Made by a program: the position numbers and the translations under genes. This document shows positions 1 to 6,030 of a stretch of DNA of 6,035 bases, in pieces. The stretch is from Candidatus Scatomorpha stercorigallinarum (GTDB lineage: Bacteria; Bacillota_A; Clostridia; Oscillospirales; Oscillospiraceae). Every line of letters begins with the position of its first letter. The first letter of the stretch is position 1. Under the pieces are notes generated by a model, which saw nothing but the letters and a program-made list of their open reading frames with translations, ran no database searches and was not told the origin of the DNA. The DNA lies in assembly GCA_018713375.1 (NCBI GenBank), contig DVOV01000232.1, positions 1-6,035 of the forward strand. The letters run 5' to 3'.

Positions 1-999
1 AACGGCTCGTTTTACGCCGCCGGCCTCATACTGCCCATGGGCTTCGGCCAGAGCACGGGCAGCGCCCTCAGCTGGGGCAGCAACTTTGAGGCCAATTACG
101 GCTTCGTGGGCGGCAGCAACTTCGGCCTTGCCGTGGCGGCCATCGGCTTCATCGTCGGCAGCGTGTTCGGCGTCATCTACCTCAACATAGCCACGCGCAA
201 GGGCCTCGTCAAGCCCCGCCGCGCGGAGGCCGCGGAGCGCGACCGCATTATCGTCGAGGACCCGGACGAGATACCCAACAGCGAGAGCATCGACAAGCTC
301 ACCGTGCAGCTCTGCCTGGTGGCATTGGCCTATGCCGGGGCTTACGGCATCATGCTGCTCCTGGCCGCCGTGCCCATCAAGGCCGTGGGCGACCTCGCCT
401 GGGGACTCAACTTCCTCTGGGCGCTGGTGGCCGCCTTCCTCATCAAAACGGCCATGGCCGCGCTGAAGAAAAAGAACGTCATCCGCCGCTACTATACGAA
501 CAACCACCTGATGGACCGCATCAGCGGCACGATGTTCGACGCGATGATCGCCGCCGGCATCATGGCCATAGACATCGAGGACGTAATCGCCAACATCTAT
601 CTGCTCATAGTCACCTGCATTATCGGCACGATCGTGACCTTCTGGTACGTGCGCAAGGCAACGAAATACACCTACAAGGGCTATGAAATTGAGAGTTTCC
701 TCACGAATTTCGGCACCCTCACGGGCACGCTCAGCACCGGCATGGTGCTCCTGCGCGAGATCGACCCCGATTTCGTCACGCCCGCCAGCAGCAACATCGT
801 GCTGCAGAACATCCCCTCCATCGGCTTCCTGGCCCCGCTGCTGCTGACGCTGGGCTTCGCCGCCAGCAGCCTTACGAACACCTTCATCATGTTCGCCGTC
901 TACCTGATACTGTTCACGGCCTATAACGTGTTCCTCTTCCGCCGGCGCATCTTCAAAAAGCGCTACGCCAACAAGCCGGAGGAGGTCTGGACGGAGTGA
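1..999 (+). CDS. gltS: Sodium/glutamate symporter, GltS/ESS family (5'-truncated by window edge)
   Basis: The frame is open from base 1, so the 332 codons seen are the C-terminal part of a longer gene; the Met at 37 is internal. The family imports glutamate with sodium across the inner membrane. Counting from that Met, a loop with GFGQSTGSALSWGSNFEANYGF (about 2-23) matches the glycine-rich GHGTGAAW region of E. coli GltS and is followed by a hydrophobic helix (29-51). Further likely membrane segments lie near 88-112, 120-142, 184-206 and 282-302. A second glycine/threonine-rich re-entrant stretch (GTLTGTLSTGM, 226-236) corresponds to the GLGATPTA region of GltS. The tail is basic (FRRRIFKKRY), as expected for a cytoplasmic end. 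The residues from 52 to 86 form a charged cytoplasmic loop. The stop overlaps the next gene's start by 4 bp. Substrate is inferred from family only; another dicarboxylate or amino acid is possible. Confidence 0.85.
   Translation, partial: NGSFYAAGLILPMGFGQSTGSALSWGSNFEANYGFVGGSNFGLAVAAIGFIVGSVFGVIYLNIATRKGLVKPRRAEAAERDRIIVEDPDEIPNSESIDKLTVQLCLVALAYAGAYGIMLLLAAVPIKAVGDLAWGLNFLWALVAAFLIKTAMAALKKKNVIRRYYTNNHLMDRISGTMFDAMIAAGIMAIDIEDVIANIYLLIVTCIIGTIVTFWYVRKATKYTYKGYEIESFLTNFGTLTGTLSTGMVLLREIDPDFVTPASSNIVLQNIPSIGFLAPLLLTLGFAASSLTNTFIMFAVYLILFTAYNVFLFRRRIFKKRYANKPEEVWTE
978..986 (+). promoter_or_regulatory. Ribosome binding site for the acyltransferase gene
   Basis: A GGAGGAGGT run inside the end of the symporter gene sits about 10 bases before the GTG at 996. 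It supports the GTG as the true start and indicates translational coupling of the two genes. Confidence 0.75.
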
Positions 1000-2168
1000 G
1001 CGCCGAGCACAAAGCGCGCAGGAAGCCGGACGCCTATTACCGCCGCATCTATGCGCTCTTCCGCCCCATTTTCCGTCTGGTCGCCTGGGGCGCTTACGGC
1101 GTCCGGGTCCGCCGGCCCGTGCGCTACTCCGAGCCGGTGCTGATACTGGCGAACCACACCAGCGACCTCGACTTCACGGACGTGGCCGCGCACATCGCCA
1201 ACCACATGTATTTCGTCACGAGCGACCATGTGACGGCCATGGGCCTTTTCGGGACGCTCTTCGACCGCTGGTTCGACCCCATCAAGGTCACCAAGGGCTC
1301 GAGCAAGACCGGAGGCGTCATCGACATCATGCGCCGCCTGCGCCGCGGCAACTGCGTGCTCCTCTTCTGCGAGGGCCGGTTGAGCCACAACGGCCGCAGC
1401 ACTTACATCGCCCCCGCCACGGCCAAGCTCGCCAAAAGCGTCCGCTGCAGGGTCGTCACCTTCCGGGCCTCCGGCGGCTTCTTCATCGAGCCCCGCTGGC
1501 AGAATTATCTCAACCGCGGCAAGCTCTTCTCCGCCGGCATCGTGAACGAATACAGCGCCTCCGAGCTCTCCGCGATGACGAACGAAGAGGTGCTCGAGCG
1601 TATCCGCGCCGACCTATACGTGGACGCCTACGCCGAGCAGGAGCAGCGGATGCAGCGCTTCAAATTCAGGCACGGCGTGCGGGACATCACCCGCTACTAC
1701 GACGTCTGCCCCCGCTGCCGCAGCGTAGACGCGCTCAGCACGGAGGGCGACGGCATGGCCGTCCGCTGCTCGTGCTGCGGCTATGAGCTGACGATGGACA
1801 GCTGCGGCTTCTTCCACGGCGAGGGCGGCCTCGTGCGCACCTGCCCGGACTGGGAGGCGCTCCAGCTCGAAACTTACCACACGCTCTTTGAGCGCGGCGA
1901 GTTCTTCCGCGAGGATGGCGTGGAGCTCCTCTCCATCGGCGAGGGCTTTGAACAAGCGCCCGTCTGCACCGGCGAGCTCGTGAGCAGCGCGGAGGGCCTC
2001 AGCATCGGCGGCGTGCTCTATCCCTTCCGGGAAATGACCCCGCCGGAAATACTCAGCGGCGGCCGGAAGCTCGAATTCACCTGCGCCGGCAGCAGCTACA
2101 TGCTTCAAAAGGAGCGCGCCTGCCTCAACAAATACGTCGAGCTCTACCACTGGGCCGTGAATAAATGA
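996..2168 (+). CDS. PlsC-superfamily acyltransferase with C-terminal zinc ribbon
   Basis: The first half is a lysophospholipid (1-acylglycerol-3-phosphate) acyltransferase-like domain. The catalytic HX4D motif is NHTSDLD (His54, Asp59), and the glycerophosphate-binding motif appears as FCEGRLS (124-130), with Cys in place of the usual Pro of FPEG and Arg128 in place of Thr. Such enzymes move an acyl chain to a lysophospholipid or other acceptor at the cytoplasmic membrane. I see no clear membrane helix, though 43-52 is hydrophobic. The second half is unusual: a zinc ribbon with CPRC (238, 241) and CSCC (258, 261), then about 125 residues with no motif I recognise. Standard PlsC proteins are about 200-250 residues; this one is 390. 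The GTG start overlaps the symporter stop (GTGA) and has a strong upstream ribosome site. An alternative acceptor, such as a glycolipid or sugar, cannot be excluded. Confidence 0.83.
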   Translation: MSAEHKARRKPDAYYRRIYALFRPIFRLVAWGAYGVRVRRPVRYSEPVLILANHTSDLDFTDVAAHIANHMYFVTSDHVTAMGLFGTLFDRWFDPIKVTKGSSKTGGVIDIMRRLRRGNCVLLFCEGRLSHNGRSTYIAPATAKLAKSVRCRVVTFRASGGFFIEPRWQNYLNRGKLFSAGIVNEYSASELSAMTNEEVLERIRADLYVDAYAEQEQRMQRFKFRHGVRDITRYYDVCPRCRSVDALSTEGDGMAVRCSCCGYELTMDSCGFFHGEGGLVRTCPDWEALQLETYHTLFERGEFFREDGVELLSIGEGFEQAPVCTGELVSSAEGLSIGGVLYPFREMTPPEILSGGRKLEFTCAGSSYMLQKERACLNKYVELYHWAVNK

Positions 2169-2180
2169 CCGCCAAAAGCC

Positions 2181-2210
2181 GGCGGGGGAGCACCTCTCCC
2201 CCGCCCTTTT
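2181..2210 (+). terminator. Intrinsic terminator between convergent units
   Basis: A perfect 10-bp stem (GGCGGGGGAG at 2181-2190, CTCCCCCGCC at 2196-2205) with a 5-base loop CACCT is followed by CTTTT. It starts 12 bases after the acyltransferase stop. On the - strand the same hairpin is followed by GGC and then TTTT, and it begins about 4 bases after the stop of the glycosylase gene, so it probably serves both directions, more weakly for the - strand. Confidence 0.8.
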
Positions 2211-2839
2211 CATATCCTCTTTTCGCACTCCCCCGCCAGCGGGCAGGCTTCGCAGCGCGGCGTCTTTTTGCAGCAGCGTATCCCCAGCTCCAGCAGCAGC
2301 CAGTGCAGCGCGCCGCTCACCTCCGCCTCCGCCGGCAGCGCGGCGGCGAAAAACGCCCGTATCTCCGCGTCCGAGGCAAAACCATGCCCCATCCGCGCCA
2401 GTATCCGCCGAGTGTAGGCGTCCACCACGAACACCGCCCGCCGGAAGGCGTAGAGCAGTATCACGTCCGCCGTCTCCTCCCCCACGCCGCGGATGCCCAG
2501 AAGCTCCGCGCGCAGGACGTCCGTGGGCACACTGGCGAGCGCCTCGCGGCTGTAGCCATAACGCGCGTACCACTCCGTCAGCGCGCGCACCGTCCGCGCC
2601 TTGCCCTTACAGAAGCCGCAGGGCCGGATATGCCCCTCCAGCTCCTCCTGCCCCATGGCGGCGATATTGGCCGGCGACAGCGCCCCGCCCATGGCGGCGC
2701 AGGTGCGCTGGACGTTCGTCCAGGCCGTGTTCTGCACCAGCACCGCCTGGAACATCACTGTGTAGGCGTCCTCCGACCACCAGGGCGGCCGCCCATAGGC
2801 CGCCAGCAGCCGCCCATATAGCCCCTCGGCGCTCAGCAT
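2210..2839 (-). CDS. Endonuclease III-like HhH-GPD DNA glycosylase with 4Fe-4S cluster (MpgII/MagIII type)
   Basis: A 209-residue base-excision repair glycosylase of the endonuclease III fold. The helix-hairpin-helix is GIRGVGEETAD (115-125) and the catalytic aspartate is Asp140 in VVDAYTRR. The iron-sulphur motif C-x6-C-x2-C-x5-C is intact (Cys189, 196, 199, 205). The lysine that gives Nth its AP-lyase activity (GVGRKTA in E. coli) is Glu122 here. The N-terminal VLVQNTAWTNVQ (33-44) is the pattern I associate with the methylpurine glycosylases MpgII of Thermotoga and MagIII of Helicobacter rather than Nth, whose equivalent is LLSAQATD. The predicted role is removal of alkylated purines without strand cleavage; that is inference. 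The ATG overlaps the mutM stop by 7 bp and has GGGGGA upstream. It is the last gene of the repair set and ends at the shared terminator. Confidence 0.85.
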   Translation of the reverse strand: MLSAEGLYGRLLAAYGRPPWWSEDAYTVMFQAVLVQNTAWTNVQRTCAAMGGALSPANIAAMGQEELEGHIRPCGFCKGKARTVRALTEWYARYGYSREALASVPTDVLRAELLGIRGVGEETADVILLYAFRRAVFVVDAYTRRILARMGHGFASDAEIRAFFAAALPAEAEVSGALHWLLLELGIRCCKKTPRCEACPLAGECEKRI

Positions 2840-3669
2840 GGCTCATCCCCCTGGCAGCGCGGGCAGAAAACGCTGCTGCGCCCGCCGATGACCATCCGCC
2901 TCAGCGTCGCGCCACAGGCCGGGCAGGGGTCTCCCTCATGGCCATACACCTGCAGATACGGCGTGTTGCGGTATTCCTGCCCCTTCGTGGCGAGGTAATC
3001 CTCCGCCGAAATGGCGTTCTTCTCGATAAAATAGGCCAGCCGCTCCGGTATGGCCGCCGCCAGCCGCCCCCACTCCTCCGCCGAGAGCGTATCGGCCGCC
3101 CGCGCCGGGTGTATGCGCGCGGCGAACAGTATCTCGTCCGAGTAGATGTTTCCGATGCCGGCCACCGCCTCCTGCTCCATCAGGCACTCCTTGACGGCCT
3201 TTTTGCGAGCGCCGAACCGGCTTTGCAGGTATCCTGCCGTCAGCGCCGGGTCAAAGGGCTCCGGCCCCAGCTTTCCCGCGCCGCTGCGCTCGTCCTCCTC
3301 TCCCGCCTCCAGCAGCCAGAAGCGCCCGAAGCGCCGCATGTCGGAAAATCGCAGCTCCTCCCCGCCGTCGAGCGCGAACACCACGTGCGTGTGCCGCTCC
3401 TCGGGATGATCCGCCGGCGCGAGCAGCAGGCAGCCCGTCATACGCAGGTGCAGCGTCACGCGCCCTCCGTCCGCCAGCAATATGCTGAGGAATTTCCCCC
3501 TTCTCCCCAGGCCGGCGATCTCCCGCCCGGCCAGGCGGGCGCAGAACTCCTCCGCACCCGGATGCGCTACCACCTCCGGCCGGCGGAAGCTCACGCGCTC
3601 TATCCTCCGCCCTGCGCAGAGCGGCCCGAGCACGCGCCTTACCGTCTCCACCTCCGGCAGCTCAGGCAT
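2833..3669 (-). CDS. mutM: Formamidopyrimidine-DNA glycosylase MutM (Fpg)
   Basis: It excises 8-oxoguanine and ring-opened purines and nicks the abasic site. The length, 278 residues, is normal. The N terminus PELPEVETV supplies the catalytic Pro2 (after Met removal) and Glu3; Lys59 in RRGK is the conserved catalytic-domain lysine. Met77, Arg112 and Phe114 match the three residues that fill the gap left by the flipped base. The helix-two-turn-helix holds GIGNIYSDEILF (171-182). The zinc finger is Cys249, 252, 269 and 272, with the DNA-binding Arg264 in GGRSSVFCP. The base-recognition loop (about 218-240) reads EDYLATKGQEYRNTPYLQ rather than the usual GGST...RDY...G.FQ form, a variant I believe is common in clostridia. 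The ATG overlaps the upstream radical SAM stop by 8 bp and has AAGGAGGAG before it. The gene is probably translated by coupling. Confidence 0.96.
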   Translation of the reverse strand: MPELPEVETVRRVLGPLCAGRRIERVSFRRPEVVAHPGAEEFCARLAGREIAGLGRRGKFLSILLADGGRVTLHLRMTGCLLLAPADHPEERHTHVVFALDGGEELRFSDMRRFGRFWLLEAGEEDERSGAGKLGPEPFDPALTAGYLQSRFGARKKAVKECLMEQEAVAGIGNIYSDEILFAARIHPARAADTLSAEEWGRLAAAIPERLAYFIEKNAISAEDYLATKGQEYRNTPYLQVYGHEGDPCPACGATLRRMVIGGRSSVFCPRCQGDEPC

Positions 3670-4555
3670 GGCTCTCCTCCTTCCGCGCGGAGCGCTTTAT
3701 CTGCTCGTGGTAAAAATAATTCACCACCACCGGCGGCGCGTCAAACGGCCGCGACATGCTGTCGTCGTTGGTCACATAGTCCAGCCCCAGCGAGCGCGTG
3801 AACTCCCGCAGCTGCGCGTCCAGCGCCTCCCAGTATTCCCTGCGCCCGCGGTCGTAGATGTCGCGGTAGAGCGGCAGCAGCCGCGGGTACTTTTCGCCTA
3901 TGTACCCCATGATAACGCCCTTGAAGCTCCCCCGCAGGTTGAGGTTTTCCAGCCAGATAAGGTTGCAGATGCCCTTCGCGCGCCGGATGATGTCCTCCAC
4001 CTCGCTGATGCCGGGGAAGATGGGCGAGATGAAGCAGGTCGTGCGCACGCCCGCGCGGTGGAATTCCTCCATCGCCCGCAGCCGCCGCCCAATGGAGACG
4101 GCGCGGTCCATGTCGTCCTTGAAGCCCTCGTCCAGCGTGTTCACGGACCAGGACACCCGCGCGCCGGGAAAGCTCTTTATGAGCTCCAGGTCGCGCAGCA
4201 CCAGGTCGCTCTTGGTGGCGATGCTGAGCTTTATCCCGCTGCCCTGCAGCTGCTCCAGCAGCGCCCTCGTGCGGCCGTACTCCGCCTCCTGCGGCAGGTA
4301 GGGGTCGGTGACTGAGCCGAAAAACAGCTCCTTCCCCGCCAGGCGCGCGGGGTTTTTGATCTCCGGCCAGTATTTCACGTCCAGAAACTCGCCCCAGGGC
4401 TCCGTGTGCCCCGTGAAGCGCTTCATGAACGACGCATAGCAGTAGCGGCAGCCGTGCGTGCAGCCCACATAGGGGTTGACGGAGTAATCGCTCACCGGCA
4501 GGTTCGACTTCGTCAGTACGCTCTTGACTTCAATTGTCCTTATCAGCGGCTCCAT
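3662..4555 (-). CDS. SplB-related radical SAM protein (COG1533-like)
   Basis: A 297-residue radical SAM enzyme. Its CxxxCxxC motif is CTHGCRYC (Cys32, 36, 39), which binds the 4Fe-4S cluster that cleaves S-adenosylmethionine. NPYVGC just before it and GSVTDPYLPQE (80-90) are hallmarks of the spore photoproduct lyase superfamily, as are TKSDLVLRDLELI (114-126) and FISPIFPG (175-182). Apart from the cluster the only cysteines are 174 and 197. None lies near residue 83, where B. subtilis SplB spacing would place its hydrogen-donor Cys141, so true photoproduct lyase activity is unlikely. From memory it closely resembles proteins named 'radical SAM mobile pair protein B', but no partner A or MarR-type regulator is in the window. 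The start has AAGGAGA 5-6 bases upstream and overlaps the acetyltransferase by 26 bp; mutM follows with an 8-bp overlap. Substrate unknown. Confidence 0.87.
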   Translation of the reverse strand: MEPLIRTIEVKSVLTKSNLPVSDYSVNPYVGCTHGCRYCYASFMKRFTGHTEPWGEFLDVKYWPEIKNPARLAGKELFFGSVTDPYLPQEAEYGRTRALLEQLQGSGIKLSIATKSDLVLRDLELIKSFPGARVSWSVNTLDEGFKDDMDRAVSIGRRLRAMEEFHRAGVRTTCFISPIFPGISEVEDIIRRAKGICNLIWLENLNLRGSFKGVIMGYIGEKYPRLLPLYRDIYDRGRREYWEALDAQLREFTRSLGLDYVTNDDSMSRPFDAPPVVVNYFYHEQIKRSARKEESHA

Positions 4556-5000
4556 GCACTTCTCCTTCCTCCCAGACCATCTTTATGTGCGGTATCCCGT
4601 CCTCCAAAAACTCCTGCGAGCAGGCCCTGAAGCCCGCCTTTTCATAGAGCCCGCGCGCGTACACCTGCGCTTCCAGCACGATGCGCCCCGCGCCCAGCCG
4701 CTCGCGCGCCACGCGCATTCCCTCGGCCAGAATACGGCTGCCCAGCCCCTGCCTGCGCCGCACGGCGATCACCCGCCCGATGGACACGTCGGGGAAGGTC
4801 ACGCCCCGCGGCAGCACGCGCAGATAGGCCTCGATGCCCGCCTGCGAGCGCAGCCAGACGTGGTAGGCCTCGCGGTCGGCGCGGTCCACCTCCTGATAGG
4901 GGCAGCGCTGCTCCACCACGAATACCGCCACGCGCAGCTCGTATATGTCGGCCAGTTCCGCCGCCGAAAGCTCGCTGAAATGCTTTACGACAAGCTCCAT
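4530..5000 (-). CDS. elaA: GNAT-family N-acetyltransferase, ElaA type
   Basis: A 156-residue acetyltransferase of the GNAT fold that uses acetyl-CoA; its acceptor is unknown. The N-terminal half carries the ElaA signature LRVAVFVVEQRCPYQEVD (22-39). The acetyl-CoA pyrophosphate loop is RRQGLG (82-87), after strand IGRVIAV. The C-terminal LYEKAGF (118-124) and EDGIPHIKM (133-141) also match E. coli ElaA (QSFGF, EDGIPHIGM). I chose the ATG at 5000 because GGAG lies 6 bases before it. A TTG at 5027 in the same frame would add nine residues, but it abuts the terminator hairpin and lacks a ribosome site. The 3' end overlaps the radical SAM gene by 26 bp, so it appears to be the first gene of the repair set. 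No clear sigma-70 promoter is visible in the 76 bp before it. The gene symbol rests on similarity, not on a tested function. Confidence 0.86.
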   Translation of the reverse strand: MELVVKHFSELSAAELADIYELRVAVFVVEQRCPYQEVDRADREAYHVWLRSQAGIEAYLRVLPRGVTFPDVSIGRVIAVRRRQGLGSRILAEGMRVARERLGAGRIVLEAQVYARGLYEKAGFRACSQEFLEDGIPHIKMVWEEGEVHGAADKDN

Positions 5001-5014
5001 TTCCTTCTCCCCCC
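5001..5014 (-). promoter_or_regulatory. Ribosome binding site for the ElaA-type gene
   Basis: Read on the - strand, GGGGGGAGAAGGAA ends directly before the ATG at 5000, with GGAG 6 bases upstream. It favours this ATG over the TTG at 5027. Confidence 0.7.
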
Positions 5015-5028
5015 ATTGCAGAGCCAAT

Positions 5029-5058
5029 AAAACGGCGCAGCCGCGGCTGCGCCGTTTT
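5029..5058 (-). terminator. Perfect 30-bp palindromic terminator after the phosphotransacylase gene
   Basis: The sequence is identical to its own reverse complement: AAAACGGCGCAGCC, centre GC, GGCTGCGCCGTTTT. On the - strand it begins 18 bases after the TAA stop at 5077 and ends in TTTTATT, a standard Rho-independent layout. The folded stem can be about 13 bp with a small loop. It separates the phosphotransacylase from the repair genes, though read-through is possible. Confidence 0.85.
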
Positions 5059-5076
5059 GTCCGTATCGCCGGGCCT

Positions 5077-6024
5077 TTATTCCGCCGCGGCGCTGTTTTT
5101 CTTGCGCCAGGCGTCCAGCACCGCGCAGAACACCAGCGAGAGGTAGGTCTCCTCCTCGTCGGCGCTGCGGCTGGTGAGCGCTATCGGTATCCTCGCCCCG
5201 ACAACGGCGCCGCAGGTCAGCGCGTGGGCGTGGATGAGCCAGCTCTTGACCAGCGTGTTGGCCGTGGAAAGGTCGGGCGCCACGATGCCGTCGAATCCGC
5301 CGCCGGACCAGGGGCAGTCGTAGTGCTTCAGCCTTGCGGCCTCCTTGCTCAGTATCAGGTCGTAGGAGATGGGCCCCCAGAGCTCGCAGTCGGCAAAGGG
5401 GCGCTGCTTCTGCTCGTGGCAGAGCCGCTGGGCCTCCACCGTGTCCTGCATGTGGAAGGTGACCTTCTCCATCAGCGACAGTATGGCGAACTTCGGGTTC
5501 TCATAGCCGAAGGCCTTCAGCGCGTCCGCCATGTTGCGGATGATCTCCTTCTTCTGGCTGAGGTTGGGCTTGATGATGACCGTCATGTCGCTCAGCGCCA
5601 GCAGCTTGGGATATTCCGGCAGGCTGGCCAGCGAGACGTGGCTCATCAGCCGGTCCGTACGCAGGTCATTGTCCTTTTCCAGCACGGTCATGAGGAAATC
5701 CCGCGTAGGTATGTTACCGCGCATGAGCACGTCCCCGTCGCCCTCGTTGATGATGTCGATGGCCGTCTGGGTGATGTTGTGCCCCGGCGGCGTGTCCACC
5801 ATCGTGTAGGGCTCGCGCTCGAGGCCGAGCTGCTCGAGCACGGTGATGGTGCGCGCCCGGTCGCCGACAAGGACAGGCTGGGCAATGCCCTTTTCCTGCG
5901 CGGCGAACAGGCCCTTGAGCATGTTCTCCCCGTCCGAGCCCGCGAGTATCACGCGCATGGGCCGGCTCATCTTCGGCACGCGCTCGAGGATGTTCTCAAA
6001 GCTCTTCAGCTCGTTGCTGTCCAT
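5077..6024 (-). CDS. Phosphate acetyl/butyryltransferase family protein
   Basis: The family exchanges the CoA of an acyl-CoA for phosphate, giving an acyl phosphate that a kinase uses to make ATP. The 315 residues fit Ptb (about 300). Numbering from the ATG at 6024: PVLVGD (50-55), VLMRGNIPTRDFL (99-111, usually MKG), GPISYDLILSKEAA (217-230), GFDGIVAPDLSTANTLVKSW (243-262), with the conserved Asn256 and Lys260, and VVGARIPIALTSRSAD (274-289). After the SR motif the usual K-L-S-I is replaced by TYLSL. The lack of a Pta N-terminal DRTGG-type domain favours the short Ptb-like type. The start is chosen because GGAGA at 6031-6035 is 6 bases from this ATG; the GTG at 6030 would touch it. No butyrate or acetate kinase is next to it downstream; upstream is outside the window. 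Acyl chain length cannot be read from the sequence. Confidence 0.85.
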   Translation of the reverse strand: MDSNELKSFENILERVPKMSRPMRVILAGSDGENMLKGLFAAQEKGIAQPVLVGDRARTITVLEQLGLEREPYTMVDTPPGHNITQTAIDIINEGDGDVLMRGNIPTRDFLMTVLEKDNDLRTDRLMSHVSLASLPEYPKLLALSDMTVIIKPNLSQKKEIIRNMADALKAFGYENPKFAILSLMEKVTFHMQDTVEAQRLCHEQKQRPFADCELWGPISYDLILSKEAARLKHYDCPWSGGGFDGIVAPDLSTANTLVKSWLIHAHALTCGAVVGARIPIALTSRSADEEETYLSLVFCAVLDAWRKKNSAAAE

Positions 6025-6030
6025 ATGCAC

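Noticed and set aside
1614..2573. Long open frame on the - strand spanning the convergent terminator
   Set aside because: Ala/Gly/Arg-rich low-complexity translation that covers parts of two solid genes and the terminator between them; no start context.
2938..3801. Long open frame on the + strand opposite mutM and the radical SAM gene
   Set aside because: Its protein is rich in Arg/Pro/Gln with no recognisable domain, and it is antisense to two well-identified genes. It is an effect of high GC, as is the frame at 3482-4315.
3662..4555. Calling the radical SAM protein a true spore photoproduct lyase
   Set aside because: No cysteine is found at the donor position, and the context has no sporulation gene.
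5001..5027. TTG start giving the ElaA-type protein nine extra residues
   Set aside because: The TTG touches the terminator hairpin and has no ribosome site, while the ATG at 5000 has GGAG at proper spacing and matches the usual ElaA N terminus.
5029..5058. Perfect palindrome as an operator or recombination site
   Set aside because: Its position just after a stop codon, GC-rich stem and T-tract are fully explained by a Rho-independent terminator; no regulator or recombinase is nearby.
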